Part shown: piece after piece, positions 1-7,969 of the stretch
Layout of the letters: each line of letters begins with the position of its first letter
Numbering within the stretch: position 1 is the stretch's first letter
From: Streptomyces sp. WM6378
GTDB taxonomy: Bacteria > Actinomycetota > Actinomycetes > Streptomycetales > Streptomycetaceae
Reading direction: 5' to 3'
Length of the DNA: 64,000 nt
Assembly: GCF_001279695.1 (NCBI RefSeq)
Contig: NZ_LGDD01000328.1
Span: 192,363-256,362 of the forward strand
The notes under the pieces: generated by a model
What the model saw: the letters and a program-made list of their open reading frames with translations, nothing else
What the model was told of the DNA's origin: nothing
Databases searched by the model: none
Made by a program: the position numbers and the translations under genes

Positions 1-298
1 GTTCGTCGTGGTCCTGGAGCGGGCGGGGCTCGCCGTCGAGGAGTCGCGCGGTCCAGGCGTGCAGGACCAGGCCGGGCTTGAGGGGCCACTCACCCGCGAT
101 GCGTTCCAGCGGCTCGGTCTCGATGCCGAGTTCCTCGCGGAGTTCGCGCACGAGGGCCTGCTGCGGGCTCTCGCCCTGTTCCACCTTGCCGCCGGGCAGT
201 TCCCAGCGGCCGGCCAGCTCGGGCGGGGCGCTGCGGCGGGCGGCGAGCAGGCGCCCGCGGTCGTACACGGCTCCGGCCACCACCACGGTCTCGTTCAT
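1..298 (-). CDS. NUDIX hydrolase (partial, runs off left edge)
   Basis: The reading frame starts with ATG at 298 and leaves the window at base 1, so the C-terminus is missing. The visible 99 residues carry the Nudix box: GGKVEQGE followed by REL-REEL-G, the pattern GX5EX7REUXEEXGU that binds the metal and the diphosphate. The N-terminus (MNETVVVAGAVYDRGRLLAARR) is the usual first beta strand of MutT-like enzymes, which hydrolyse nucleoside diphosphates linked to another group. The substrate cannot be told from sequence. It lies outside the biosynthetic cluster. Confidence 0.9.
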   Translation of the reverse strand, partial: MNETVVVAGAVYDRGRLLAARRSAPPELAGRWELPGGKVEQGESPQQALVRELREELGIETEPLERIAGEWPLKPGLVLHAWTARLLDGEPRPLQDHDE

Positions 299-353
299 GC
301 GCCGGAGCGTAACGCGCCCCCTCCGGCCGTCCCGCATCCTGCCTGGCGGGGGG

Positions 354-536
354 TTACTGCTGGGCGGGGGTGCCGATCCGCTCGACCCAGTAGAGCTGCT
401 TGTGCCCCCGGACGTCGAGGCGGTCCGCTATCTGCTCGGCCTCGGCGCGCGTGGCGTACTTGCCGACGCGGTACTGGTTGCCGTTGTCGTCCTGGCGGAT
501 CACCTGCCAGGCGAGCACAGCCCCACTGTCGTTCAT
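354..536 (-). CDS. SPOR-domain-like small protein
   Basis: A 60-residue protein that begins MNDSGAVLAWQVIRQDD. It has the W-x-V-x-R...YRVGKYATRAEAEQIADRL pattern of a single SPOR-like repeat, a fold that in larger proteins binds denuded peptidoglycan. I chose the ATG at 536 because a GGGAGAGG ribosome-binding site lies just before it; an in-frame start 39 bases upstream lacks one. No signal peptide or membrane segment is visible, so an extracellular role is not supported. Small stand-alone proteins of this type are common in Streptomyces and have no assigned role that I know of. Confidence 0.75.
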   Translation of the reverse strand: MNDSGAVLAWQVIRQDDNGNQYRVGKYATRAEAEQIADRLDVRGHKQLYWVERIGTPAQQ

Positions 537-682
537 CGCACCTCTCCCGGCGTCGGCGTGCAGGTCAGTAAGCATCCCCAGGAAACCGCAATCCGCATAT
601 GCCCGAGCCTACGCCTGACCTTTACTCAGCGGATACGGGTTTTCACAAAGAGATACGAATTCGGTCATCGGCGGCACACGCC

Positions 683-715
683 GAAGGGGGCGCACCAGCT
701 GGGTGCGCCCCCTTC
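683..715. terminator. Hairpin terminator downstream of GntR gene
   Basis: Perfect 14-bp inverted repeat, GAAGGGGGCGCACC at 683-696 and its complement at 102 bases into the same line (702-715), with a 5-nt loop. It sits 20 bases past the stop codon of the minus-strand GntR gene, so it most likely ends that transcript. Confidence 0.75.
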
Positions 716-734
716 TCCCCTGTGATCGGGGCTG

Positions 735-1487
735 CTATTTCACGGGCAGGTGGTACGCGATCCGGTAACGGTCGGCCGGGACGACGACGTCGGCCGTCTC
801 GACCGCGAGCCCCGAGGCGTAGTACGTCCGCTCGATGACGAGGACGACATGGCCGGGGACCCCGCCGAGCGCCAGGAGCTCCTCCGCGAGCCCCGGGCGG
901 GCGCCGACCTCCTCGACCACGTTGTCCACCACGACGTCGATCGCGCCCATCCGCTCGACCACCCCGCAGCCGCCGAGCGGCCCCTCCTCGGGCAGCATCA
1001 CCGGCGTGCGGCCGGTGACGGAAAGGGGCTCCCACGACGTGGACAGCATCATCTGCTCGCCCGCGTCGCGGAACACGTACCGCGTGCGCATGACGCGGTC
1101 GCCGGGACGGATGCCGAGCCGCTTGGCGATCTCCGCGGTCGCCTCCTCCTGTTCGCTGCGGGACTCCCACGTCCCGCGCGCCGCCTCCTCGGCCTGCTCC
1201 TGGCGGAAGGGGCTGGCGCCCTTCGTGGGCCGGTAGCCGGAGCGGGCGACCCGGCGGGGCACCGGGCGCTCGCGCACGTACGTCCCCGACCCGGAGCGGC
1301 CCTCGACCAGGCCCTCGGCCATCAGGACCTTGCGGGCTTCGAGCGCCACGGTGTCCGAGACCCCGTACTCCTCGCGGATCCTGGCCTGCGAGGGGAGCCG
1401 GGTGTGCGGCGGCAGCGAACCGTCCACGATCTTCTGCCTCAGATCGCCGGCTACGCGCAGATAGGCGGGCTGCTCACCGAATGTCAC
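735..1487 (-). CDS. GntR-family transcriptional regulator (HutC/UTRA type)
   Basis: A 250-residue protein. Residues about 8-75 are a winged-helix GntR DNA-binding domain (LRQKIVDGSLPPHTRLPSQ, then a recognition helix around EEYGVSDTVALEARKVL and a wing ending GSGTYV). The C-terminal half (about 95-245) matches the UTRA effector-binding fold, including RTRYVFRDAG and the closing YRIAYHLPV. These proteins are usually repressors released by a small metabolite, which cannot be named here. The GTG start at 1487 has GGGAG six bases upstream. It is not adjacent to any obvious metabolic operon and is outside the cluster. Confidence 0.9.
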   Translation of the reverse strand: MTFGEQPAYLRVAGDLRQKIVDGSLPPHTRLPSQARIREEYGVSDTVALEARKVLMAEGLVEGRSGSGTYVRERPVPRRVARSGYRPTKGASPFRQEQAEEAARGTWESRSEQEEATAEIAKRLGIRPGDRVMRTRYVFRDAGEQMMLSTSWEPLSVTGRTPVMLPEEGPLGGCGVVERMGAIDVVVDNVVEEVGARPGLAEELLALGGVPGHVVLVIERTYYASGLAVETADVVVPADRYRIAYHLPVK

Positions 1488-1643
1488 GGGCCACTCCCAT
1501 CAGGTTGACAGACTGCAACAGCGTGGCAACCGTGGGTTGGCGACCGCAAGCAAAGGCCAGACATTCACTCGAAGTGATGAAGCGCCTCTGCCCAAGGCGT
1601 ACCCGCGGTACAGCGGGTACGTTCTGCCCTCCCCGAGACCGTC

Positions 1644-2918
1644 TCAGACGCTTTTGGAACCACCGGTTCCGGAACCGGTCCCGCTGCCGCCGCCGCTTCC
1701 GCCGCTGCCGCCGCCGGAGTGGCCGTCGTCGGTCGACGGCGGGGTCGTCGCGAGGCCGAGGGCGCCGCGCGCCGCGATCTCGTCGGCCTGCTTCATCGCC
1801 TTGTCCGCCGCCCCGGAGTGCAGGTAGAACGCGTTCGCGTCGGAGGCGCCCGCCGCTCGCACCCACTCGTCCTGCGCGGCCTTCATGCCGTTGATGTACG
1901 CCTGCACGGACGCGAGCTTCCCCGCCGCCCAGGTGTGCGCGCTCAAGTCCTCGGCGTCCAGGCCCAGTGAGCCGGTCATCTCCCCCGCCCACTTCTTGAA
2001 CCCGGGCAGGTCGTCCTCGACCCGGTCCTCGTCGGGGGCCTTGGCCAGGGTGCGCTCCACGTCGTTGGCGGCCTTCAGGAACGCGAGCTGGTCGGCGTCG
2101 AGGGTGGCCGCGTCATTGCGCACCGACCCTTCGAGCTTGCCGCCCTCCGAAGCGAACGCGCAGGTGACGGTGTGGTCGCCGAGCCCCCAGCTCTTCGGGC
2201 TCGGGGTGTAGTAGTACGGCCCCGCGCCCGCCGGGAGCTTCCAGCTGTCCATGGCGTACGCCTGCTCCACGTCCCAGCACCGCGCGTCGGCCTGGGTCGA
2301 GATGGCGTCCGCGCCCGGATAGGCACCGCTGTCGGCCAGCACGAACGAGCCGGAGACCTCGGCGTCGTGCTTGCCCTTGCACGGCACGACCCGCACGGAG
2401 ACGACCTCGCGCTCCAGCTTGCCGCCGGGCACGTCGAAGCAGTCGCCCTTGCGCAGGTCCAGGGTGTTGCGCGTGGAGGTGGAGCTGTTCCAGCCGTCCT
2501 TGAAGTTCTGCCAGCCGCCGGAGATTCCGCCCGTCGCGATGGAGACGATCAGCAGGAGCGTGCCGATCGTCGAGAACACGATCCCGGTGACGGCCATGCC
2601 CTTGCCGCGCTGCCCCTTCTTCTTGATCTGCCCGAGCGCGACGGCGCCCAGGATCAGGCCGAGCGGAGGTATGCAGCACAGGATGCCGGTGATGAGGGAG
2701 CCGACGGCCAGACCGCTCACGGGCGGCAGCTGCGGCGCCTGCGGATACGGATACCAGGGCCCGCCGTTCATCGGCTGCCCCGGGTACGGGACCGGGGCCG
2801 GACCCGGGTAAGGACCCGAATGTCCCCCCGGCGCCCGAGGCGGCGCCGGCCAGCCGTACCCCTGCCCCGGTTGCGGCTGCTGGGGCTGCCCGGGTGCGGG
2901 CGGCGGCGGTATCTCCAC
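1644..2918 (-). CDS. DUF4190 / septum-formation domain membrane protein
   Basis: About 424 residues. The first 85 are rich in Pro, Gln and Gly (PPPPAPGQPQQPQPGQGYG), a disordered cytoplasmic tail. Two hydrophobic helices follow (SGLAVGSLITGILCCIPPLGLILGAVALG and GMAVTGIVFSTIGTLLLIVSIATGG), separated by the basic QIKKKGQRGKG hairpin typical of DUF4190. The remaining ~250 residues form an extracytoplasmic domain with paired cysteines (GDCFDV, VVPCKGKHDAEV, DARCWDV, VTCAF), resembling the actinobacterial septum-formation domain. The C-terminus is a Ser/Gly-rich tail. GTG at 2918 is preferred because GAGGAG lies ten bases upstream. No specific function is assigned. Confidence 0.8.
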   Translation of the reverse strand: MEIPPPPAPGQPQQPQPGQGYGWPAPPRAPGGHSGPYPGPAPVPYPGQPMNGGPWYPYPQAPQLPPVSGLAVGSLITGILCCIPPLGLILGAVALGQIKKKGQRGKGMAVTGIVFSTIGTLLLIVSIATGGISGGWQNFKDGWNSSTSTRNTLDLRKGDCFDVPGGKLEREVVSVRVVPCKGKHDAEVSGSFVLADSGAYPGADAISTQADARCWDVEQAYAMDSWKLPAGAGPYYYTPSPKSWGLGDHTVTCAFASEGGKLEGSVRNDAATLDADQLAFLKAANDVERTLAKAPDEDRVEDDLPGFKKWAGEMTGSLGLDAEDLSAHTWAAGKLASVQAYINGMKAAQDEWVRAAGASDANAFYLHSGAADKAMKQADEIAARGALGLATTPPSTDDGHSGGGSGGSGGGSGTGSGTGGSKSV

Positions 2919-3004
2919 GGGTACGGTGCTCCTCGTAAGGCTGGGGCGAACTGTTGCGCGAATGCGCATCGTACGCGGGCGCGTACGGGGGGATGAGGAG
3001 CGGG

Positions 3005-4192
3005 ATGGCATCCAGGGCTGCCGCGATCGAAGCGGCCAACGCGCTGACTGCACGGTGGGGAAGCATCCACGCGGGCACGGCCGGCACCGTTTTCTCCGCG
3101 GCCGGCGTCTGGCCGCTGCTCGCCCTCCTCGCGGCGGGTGCGCACGGCCCGGCGCGCGGCGAGCTGGCGGACGCCGTGGGCCTGCGGCCCGAGGACGCGG
3201 CCGGCTGCGCCCGCGAGTTCCTGGCCCACGTCGGCGCGATCGGCGGCGTGCACGCGGCGACCGGGCTGTGGACCAAGCGGACGCTGCCGCTGCGCCCCGA
3301 GTGGTCGGCCGAACTGCCGCCGGGCACGCGCGGGGTGCTCACCTCGGATCCCGTGACGGACCGCAAGGCCCTGGACGCCTGGGCCGCGGAGCACACGGGC
3401 GGTCTGATCGAGGCCATGCCGGTCGCGGTGGACCACGACACCGAGCTGATCCTCGCGGCGGCCCAGGCGGTACGGACGCAGTGGCTCCAGCCCTTCCGGG
3501 AGTTCCCCCTGGAGCCCGTGTCCGGACCCTGGGCCGGTCGCGCACTGGCCGGCCTGTCCCGCAGCACCTCGCTTCTGGACCGGGTGGCGGTGGCGGAGAC
3601 CGCGAACGGCCCGCTGACCGTGCTCAAGGTGCTCGGCGACACCGGCGTCGACGTCCATCTCCTGCTCGGGGAACAGGAGTTGACGGCGGGTCAGGTGCTG
3701 GCGGGCGGCGTCGACGTCCTCGCGGGGCGCTGCCCGGTCGTGCCCGGCGACCGCCTGGTGCAGGGCGCGGTGGGCCCGGGCCTCACCGTGGGGAACGTGC
3801 GCAGCCGCAGCCGCGATCCCCAACTCGACGTCACCACCGTGCCGTTCGACCTATCCGCCGAGCACGACCTGCTGGCATCGGCGCGGCTGTTCGGCCTGGA
3901 AGCGGCGAGCGACCTGACGGGCGGCCACTTCGACGGCATCAGCGCGGACCCGCTGGCCATCGGCTCGGCGCGGCAGGCGGCCAGGGCGACCTTCGGTGAA
4001 CTCGGCTTCCGCGCCGGCACGGTGACCGCCGTCGCGATGTACGCGGGCAGCGCCCCGCTTCCCCCGTCCTACCTCGTGAGGCGGATAGAGGCGGCCTTCG
4101 ACCGCCCCTTCGGCTTCCTGGCGGTGCACCGCACCTCACGCCTGGTCCTCACCGCGGGCTGGGTGGCGGAGCCCACCCCGTGGGTCGACTGA
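3005..4192 (+). CDS. Serpin-family protein
   Basis: About 395 residues, the full length of a serpin. The order of elements is right: N-terminal helix region with TVFSAAGVWPLLALLAAGA, a central sheet segment (DTELILAAAQAVRTQWLQPF), and the end FLAVHRTSRLVLTAGWVAEPT, which corresponds to the C-terminal FLF.I....gvLF.GrV.nP strand. Serpins inhibit serine proteases by trapping them after cleavage of a reactive loop; the loop here (around 340-360) is Gly/Ala-rich, so inhibition is plausible but not proven. The ATG at 3005 is preceded by GAGGAG; ATG 2993 is an alternative. No signal peptide is visible. Confidence 0.8.
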   Translation: MASRAAAIEAANALTARWGSIHAGTAGTVFSAAGVWPLLALLAAGAHGPARGELADAVGLRPEDAAGCAREFLAHVGAIGGVHAATGLWTKRTLPLRPEWSAELPPGTRGVLTSDPVTDRKALDAWAAEHTGGLIEAMPVAVDHDTELILAAAQAVRTQWLQPFREFPLEPVSGPWAGRALAGLSRSTSLLDRVAVAETANGPLTVLKVLGDTGVDVHLLLGEQELTAGQVLAGGVDVLAGRCPVVPGDRLVQGAVGPGLTVGNVRSRSRDPQLDVTTVPFDLSAEHDLLASARLFGLEAASDLTGGHFDGISADPLAIGSARQAARATFGELGFRAGTVTAVAMYAGSAPLPPSYLVRRIEAAFDRPFGFLAVHRTSRLVLTAGWVAEPTPWVD

Positions 4193-4229
4193 GCCGTTGG
4201 CCCGTCCAGTACGGCACTTCACCAGCGGG

Positions 4230-5078
4230 TTACCGGGCTGGAGCCGTTCCCAGGACCGTGCGCGGCTCGGCCCCCGTGTCGTGCAGGTCGCGCAGCATCG
4301 GCTCCGCCTCGCGGGCCGCGCGCAGATGTTCCGGGAGCAGGTCGGCGAAGACGAGTTCCTCGTCCGTGGGGCCGGCCTCGGCGACGACGCGCCCGTCGGG
4401 ACCCCACACCGCGCTGCTCCCGCAGGCGCGCCAGCCCCCGGTCACACCGACGTGGTTGGCGAGCACCGCGTACACGGTGTTGTCGAAGGCCCGGGCCGGG
4501 AACCAGATCCGGGACTCGTGGTAGCCACTGCCCTCGCCGAACAGGGCGCCCACGACGTACGCGTGGCAGCCGTCGAGCGCGGCGGCGCGGGCGTGCTCGG
4601 GAAACCCGGAGTCGTAGCAGACCCCCAACCCGAGCCGCCAGCCGCCCACTTGGAGGGTGGCTCCGGCGCGGCCCTGGCGGTAGAGCGTCCGCTCGTGCTT
4701 GAACAGGGTCTGCTTGTCGTAGCGGCCGACGACGCCGGTCGCGTCGATGGCGAGGGCGGACACGTACAGTTCCCCGCCGTCCCGCACGGCGGCCCCGACC
4801 ACGGCGGTGACCCCGCTCGCCCGGCAGGCCTCGGCGAGCGGGGCGAGCCGGGGGTCGTCGGGCCGTACGGCACAGCGCTCGGGGTCGGCGCGGATCAGCT
4901 CCATCTCGTATCCGCTGAGGAACTTCTCGGGGAGGACGACCACGCGCGCGCCGCCGTCCCCGGCGCCTCGCACCAGCCGCGCCACGGCGGCCACGTTGGC
5001 CTCGACCTCCCCGGGAACGGCCTGCGCCTGCGCGGCGGCGATACGGAGAGGGGCATCGGGAAGCTCGAATTCGATCAC
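4230..5078 (-). CDS. Carbon-nitrogen hydrolase (nitrilase superfamily)
   Basis: A 282-residue protein with the full nitrilase-superfamily layout. The catalytic Glu is in VVLPEKFLSGYE (near residue 50), the Lys in DKQTLFKHERTLY (near 120) and the Cys in LGLGVCYDSGFPE (near 154). The C-terminal GEGSGYHESRIWFPARAFDNTVYAVLANHVG matches the amidase branch rather than true nitrilases. It should hydrolyse an amide or ureide in the cytoplasm; the substrate is unknown. It stands alone between the serpin and CsbD genes. Confidence 0.9.
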   Translation of the reverse strand: MIEFELPDAPLRIAAAQAQAVPGEVEANVAAVARLVRGAGDGGARVVVLPEKFLSGYEMELIRADPERCAVRPDDPRLAPLAEACRASGVTAVVGAAVRDGGELYVSALAIDATGVVGRYDKQTLFKHERTLYRQGRAGATLQVGGWRLGLGVCYDSGFPEHARAAALDGCHAYVVGALFGEGSGYHESRIWFPARAFDNTVYAVLANHVGVTGGWRACGSSAVWGPDGRVVAEAGPTDEELVFADLLPEHLRAAREAEPMLRDLHDTGAEPRTVLGTAPAR

Positions 5079-5236
5079 GGACCTCGACCCTACCGCGCGC
5101 GCCCATGCCCGAGCACTGTCCGTAACCGCTGGACATGCGTGGAATGTCCCTCCGTGCCACGCTGGTCGAGGCCCGGGGGAGCCGCGGGAACGGCCCCGGC
5201 TCCTCGCCCCTCACACCCCAGTAGGAGTGAACCCAG

Positions 5237-5425
5237 ATGGGCAGCATGAAGGACCAGTTCGACGACAAGTCGCAGGAGCTCAAGAACAAGGCCAAGCAGG
5301 CGACGGGCGCCAAGAAGGACCAGGCGCAGGAGCAGGCTCGCCAGGCCCAGCAGAAGGGCCGGAGCGAGACGGACCGCGCCCAGCAGGAGGCTCAGGACCG
5401 CTTCGACCAGGACTACGACATCTGA
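5237..5425 (+). CDS. CsbD-family stress protein
   Basis: A 62-residue, highly charged, Gln/Lys/Ala-rich protein (GSMKDQFDDKSQELKNKAKQ...) of the CsbD-like family, predicted to be helical and soluble. Members are general-stress proteins of unknown mechanism. The ATG has GTAGGAGTG nine bases upstream. A strong hairpin follows 24 bases after the stop codon, so it is a single-gene transcript and marks the last gene before the biosynthetic cluster. Confidence 0.88.
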   Translation: MGSMKDQFDDKSQELKNKAKQATGAKKDQAQEQARQAQQKGRSETDRAQQEAQDRFDQDYDI

Positions 5426-5448
5426 CGTGAAGCGCTCGGCCCAGCGAG

Positions 5449-5482
5449 AGCGGCGCACCCGCGGCACCGGGTGCGCCGCTTT
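5449..5482. terminator. Terminator between CsbD and the cluster
   Basis: Perfect 12-bp stem, AGCGGCGCACCC at 5449-5460 with its complement at 5469-5480, 8-nt loop, followed by TTC. It separates the CsbD transcript from the first SARP-type promoter of the cluster 24 bases further on. Confidence 0.8.
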
Positions 5483-5505
5483 CGCACGCCTGCGCCGCCG
5501 CGGGG

Positions 5506-5538
5506 TGTCAGCCCCCTGTCAGCCGCCCGCCGGATCAT
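5506..5538 (+). promoter_or_regulatory. SARP-type box and -10 for the type II thioesterase gene
   Basis: Two exact TGTCAGC heptamers at 5506-5512 and 5517-5523 (period 11), then 9 nt and a GATCAT hexamer at 5533-5538. This layout recurs at five other cluster promoters in the window. Expected transcription start is near 5545, about 40 bases before the thioesterase start. Confidence 0.8.
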
Positions 5539-5586
5539 GGACCGCGCGTATGCGGAGCCATGCCGCACGGGTCTTGGGGGCAACAA

Positions 5587-6315
5587 ATGGTCTGGATACA
5601 ACGCGTCGCGCCTCAGCCGTTCGCGGCGCGGCGAGTGGTCTGTTTCCCGCATGCCGGGGGATCGCCGTATTTCTTCCGGGGCTGGGGCAAGGCGCTCGGA
5701 GATTTCGACGTCCGTGCGGTGTGCTATCCCGGGCGGGCGGAGCGGATTGCCGAGAAGCCCGCCGATGAGTTGATCCCCATGGCGCGGGAAATCGCCCGGG
5801 AAGCGGTTCAGTTGATGGGTGAGGATGGGCGGCCCACGGTGTTCTTCGGACACAGCATGGGGGCCATCGTCGCGTACGAAGCCGCTGTGGAAATGGCGAG
5901 CCGGGGGTTCGAGCTCGATCATTTCTTTGCCTCGGGGGCGCAGGCCCCGCATCTGATGCGGCCCGATCCCGGTGCGCGGTGGGACGACGAATCCATCGCG
6001 GCCACTCTGGTGGAACTCGGCGGCACCGATGCGGAGCTTCTGCGCAATCCCGCTTTCGTCGAACTCGTCATGCCCTATATCGGGGCCGATTTCCGCATGC
6101 TTGCCTCGTACGACGCGCCGCCGCGCACCCCGCTGGACTGCGCCGTGACCGCCCTGGTCGGGGCCGACGACCCCCGGGTGACCCTCCAACAGGCGGCCGC
6201 CTGGCGGGAGTCGACCCGGGGTGCGTTCGACGTGCGGGCGCTGCCCGGGGACCACTTCTATCTGGCCCAGAACCCGCCGTTCGACATCATCGAAGGCTCC
6301 GCGGCCGGGCGTTGA
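5587..6315 (+). CDS. Type II thioesterase
   Basis: A 242-residue alpha/beta hydrolase of the editing thioesterase family. It shows FPHAGGSPYFFRGW near the N-terminus, the nucleophile motif GHSMG at 88-92 (Ser90), an acidic residue in VGADDP and the catalytic His in LPGDHFYL (His223). Such enzymes remove wrong or stalled acyl groups from carrier proteins; here the likely clients are the NRPS PCPs and the free ACPs. GGGGG lies six bases before the chosen ATG. It has its own SARP-type promoter. Its last 29 bases overlap, tail to tail, the end of the DAHP synthase gene. Confidence 0.93.
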   Translation: MVWIQRVAPQPFAARRVVCFPHAGGSPYFFRGWGKALGDFDVRAVCYPGRAERIAEKPADELIPMAREIAREAVQLMGEDGRPTVFFGHSMGAIVAYEAAVEMASRGFELDHFFASGAQAPHLMRPDPGARWDDESIAATLVELGGTDAELLRNPAFVELVMPYIGADFRMLASYDAPPRTPLDCAVTALVGADDPRVTLQQAAAWRESTRGAFDVRALPGDHFYLAQNPPFDIIEGSAAGR

Positions 6316-7690
6316 CCCGGCCGCGCTCGCGGTACATCCGGGCCAGTTGGAAGGCGAGGTCCAGGGACTGGGTGTGGTTGAGCCGGGGATCGCACGCCGT
6401 CTCGTAGCGGTGGTGCAGCTCCTCGGCGAGGACCGCGTTGCCGCCACCCACGCACTCGGTGACGTCGTCGCCGGTCAGCTCCACGTGGATGCCGCCCGGG
6501 TGGCTGCCCAGCGCGTCGTGCACCTCGACGAAGCCGCGCACCTCGTCCAGGATCGCGTCGAACCGGCGGGTCTTGTGCCCGCTCGCGGCGGTGATCGTGT
6601 TGCCGTGCATCGGGTCGCTGACCCAGCAGACCTGGGCCCCCTCCGCGTTGACCTTCTCCACCAGCGTGGGCAACAGGTCGCGGATGCGCTCGGCGCCGGC
6701 CCGGACCACGAAGGTCAGCCGGCCCGGATCGCGGTCCGGGTCGAGCCGGTCGAGCAGCCCGAGGACGGTGTCGGGGCTGGTGGTCGGGCCGAGCTTGACC
6801 GCGATCGGGTTGTCGATGCGCGAGAAGTACTCGACGTGCGCCCCGTCCAGGTCCCGGGTCCGCTCGCCGATCCACAGCAGGTGGGCGCTGGTGGCGTACG
6901 AACGGCCGGACTCGGCTTCGGTGCGGGTCAGGGCCGCCTCGTAGTCGAGGAGCAGGCCCTCGTGGCCGACGAAGAACTCGGCGGTGCCCAGCTCGCGGGT
7001 GTCCACCCCGCACGCCTTCATGAAGGCGAGGCTGCGGTCGATCTCGTCGGCGAGCTCCTCGTACTGCTCACCCACGTGCGAGTCGGCCACGAACCCCCGG
7101 TTCCAGGCGTGCACTTGGCTGAGGTCCGCGAAGCCGCCGGTGGTCAGGGCCCGCACGAGATTGAGGGTGGTGGTCGAGGCCTCGTACATCGTGCGCAGCC
7201 GCCGCGGGTCCGGGCGGCGGGAGGCGGCGGTGAACTCCAGGCCGTTGACCGCGTCACCCCGGTAGGACGGCAGGGTCACGCCGTCGCGGTGCTCCTGTTT
7301 CTGGGAGCGCGGCTTGGCGTACTGGCCGGCCATCCGGCCGATCTTGACGACCGGCAGGGCCGCGGCGTGGGTGAGCACGGCGGCCATCTGAAGGAGCGTC
7401 TTGAGCTTGCCGTGGATGCCGTCGGTGGTCGTGCCCGCGAACGTCTCGGCGCAGTCGCCGCCCTGCAGCAGTACGGCCTCGCCCCGGGCGACCGCGGCCA
7501 TGCGCCGGCGCAGCAGATCGCACTCGGCGGCGAAGACCAGGGGCGGCGACTTCTCCAGCCCCGCGGTGACGGAGCGCAGTTCGTCCGTGTCCGGCCACTC
7601 GGGTTGCTGGGCGGCGGGACGGGCGCGCCAGGATTCGGCCGCGCTTTCGGTGGAAGTGTTCACTTCGTTGTCCCAGATGCTGTTTCTCAT
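6287..7690 (-). CDS. Class II 3-deoxy-D-arabino-heptulosonate 7-phosphate synthase
   Basis: A 467-residue plant-type (class II) DAHP synthase, catalysing phosphoenolpyruvate plus erythrose 4-phosphate to DAHP, the entry step of the shikimate pathway. Family motifs include EAVLLQGGDCAETF, KIGRMAGQYAKPRS, the GDAVNG stretch, LWIGERTR and WVSDPMHGNT with the metal-binding residues, and GGIHVELTGDDVTEC. A GGAGG site is five bases before ATG 7690. Next to trpE, trpG, trpD and trpC, it is best read as a cluster-dedicated copy that raises flux to chorismate and tryptophan. It is transcribed divergently from trpE, and both starts face a region with repeated TGGTCY boxes. Confidence 0.93.
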   Translation of the reverse strand: MRNSIWDNEVNTSTESAAESWRARPAAQQPEWPDTDELRSVTAGLEKSPPLVFAAECDLLRRRMAAVARGEAVLLQGGDCAETFAGTTTDGIHGKLKTLLQMAAVLTHAAALPVVKIGRMAGQYAKPRSQKQEHRDGVTLPSYRGDAVNGLEFTAASRRPDPRRLRTMYEASTTTLNLVRALTTGGFADLSQVHAWNRGFVADSHVGEQYEELADEIDRSLAFMKACGVDTRELGTAEFFVGHEGLLLDYEAALTRTEAESGRSYATSAHLLWIGERTRDLDGAHVEYFSRIDNPIAVKLGPTTSPDTVLGLLDRLDPDRDPGRLTFVVRAGAERIRDLLPTLVEKVNAEGAQVCWVSDPMHGNTITAASGHKTRRFDAILDEVRGFVEVHDALGSHPGGIHVELTGDDVTECVGGGNAVLAEELHHRYETACDPRLNHTQSLDLAFQLARMYRERGRVNARPRSLR

Positions 7691-7842
7691 TACTGCCTCC
7701 GGTACGGCTGGCGGGGAGGAAGAGCGGCGTAGCAAAAGTGGGGCGGGGAGAAAAGTGTTCGGGGCGGTCCGTGACAGGCCTGCGCCGGACCGGGCCGGTA
7801 ACAGATCAGCCCAATCGGGCCTTCGAGGTCAAGCGAATCGCG

Positions 7843-7929
7843 AGTGGTCCGTATCGGGGGCAGCGGATTGGTCTGGCACCGATGGCGCCTCCGCTGATTT
7901 GCTTCGCATGGCCGAGTGGTCCGCGTCGG
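7843..7929 (+). promoter_or_regulatory. Repeated TGGTCY boxes in the aro-trpE divergent promoter
   Basis: Three similar sites in the same orientation: AGTGGTCCG at 7843, ATTGGTCTG at 7867 and AGTGGTCCG at 7915, at distances of 24 and 48 bases. The first and last share 14 of 16 bases (GAGTGGTCCG then nnTCGG). Similar boxes lie upstream of the MocR-type regulator and trpD. Direct repeats of this kind are typical operators of MocR proteins; the assignment is inferred. Confidence 0.55.
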
Positions 7930-7969
7930 CAGAAATTCCCAACCGTCCTTCATGTACGAGGAGTTCACC

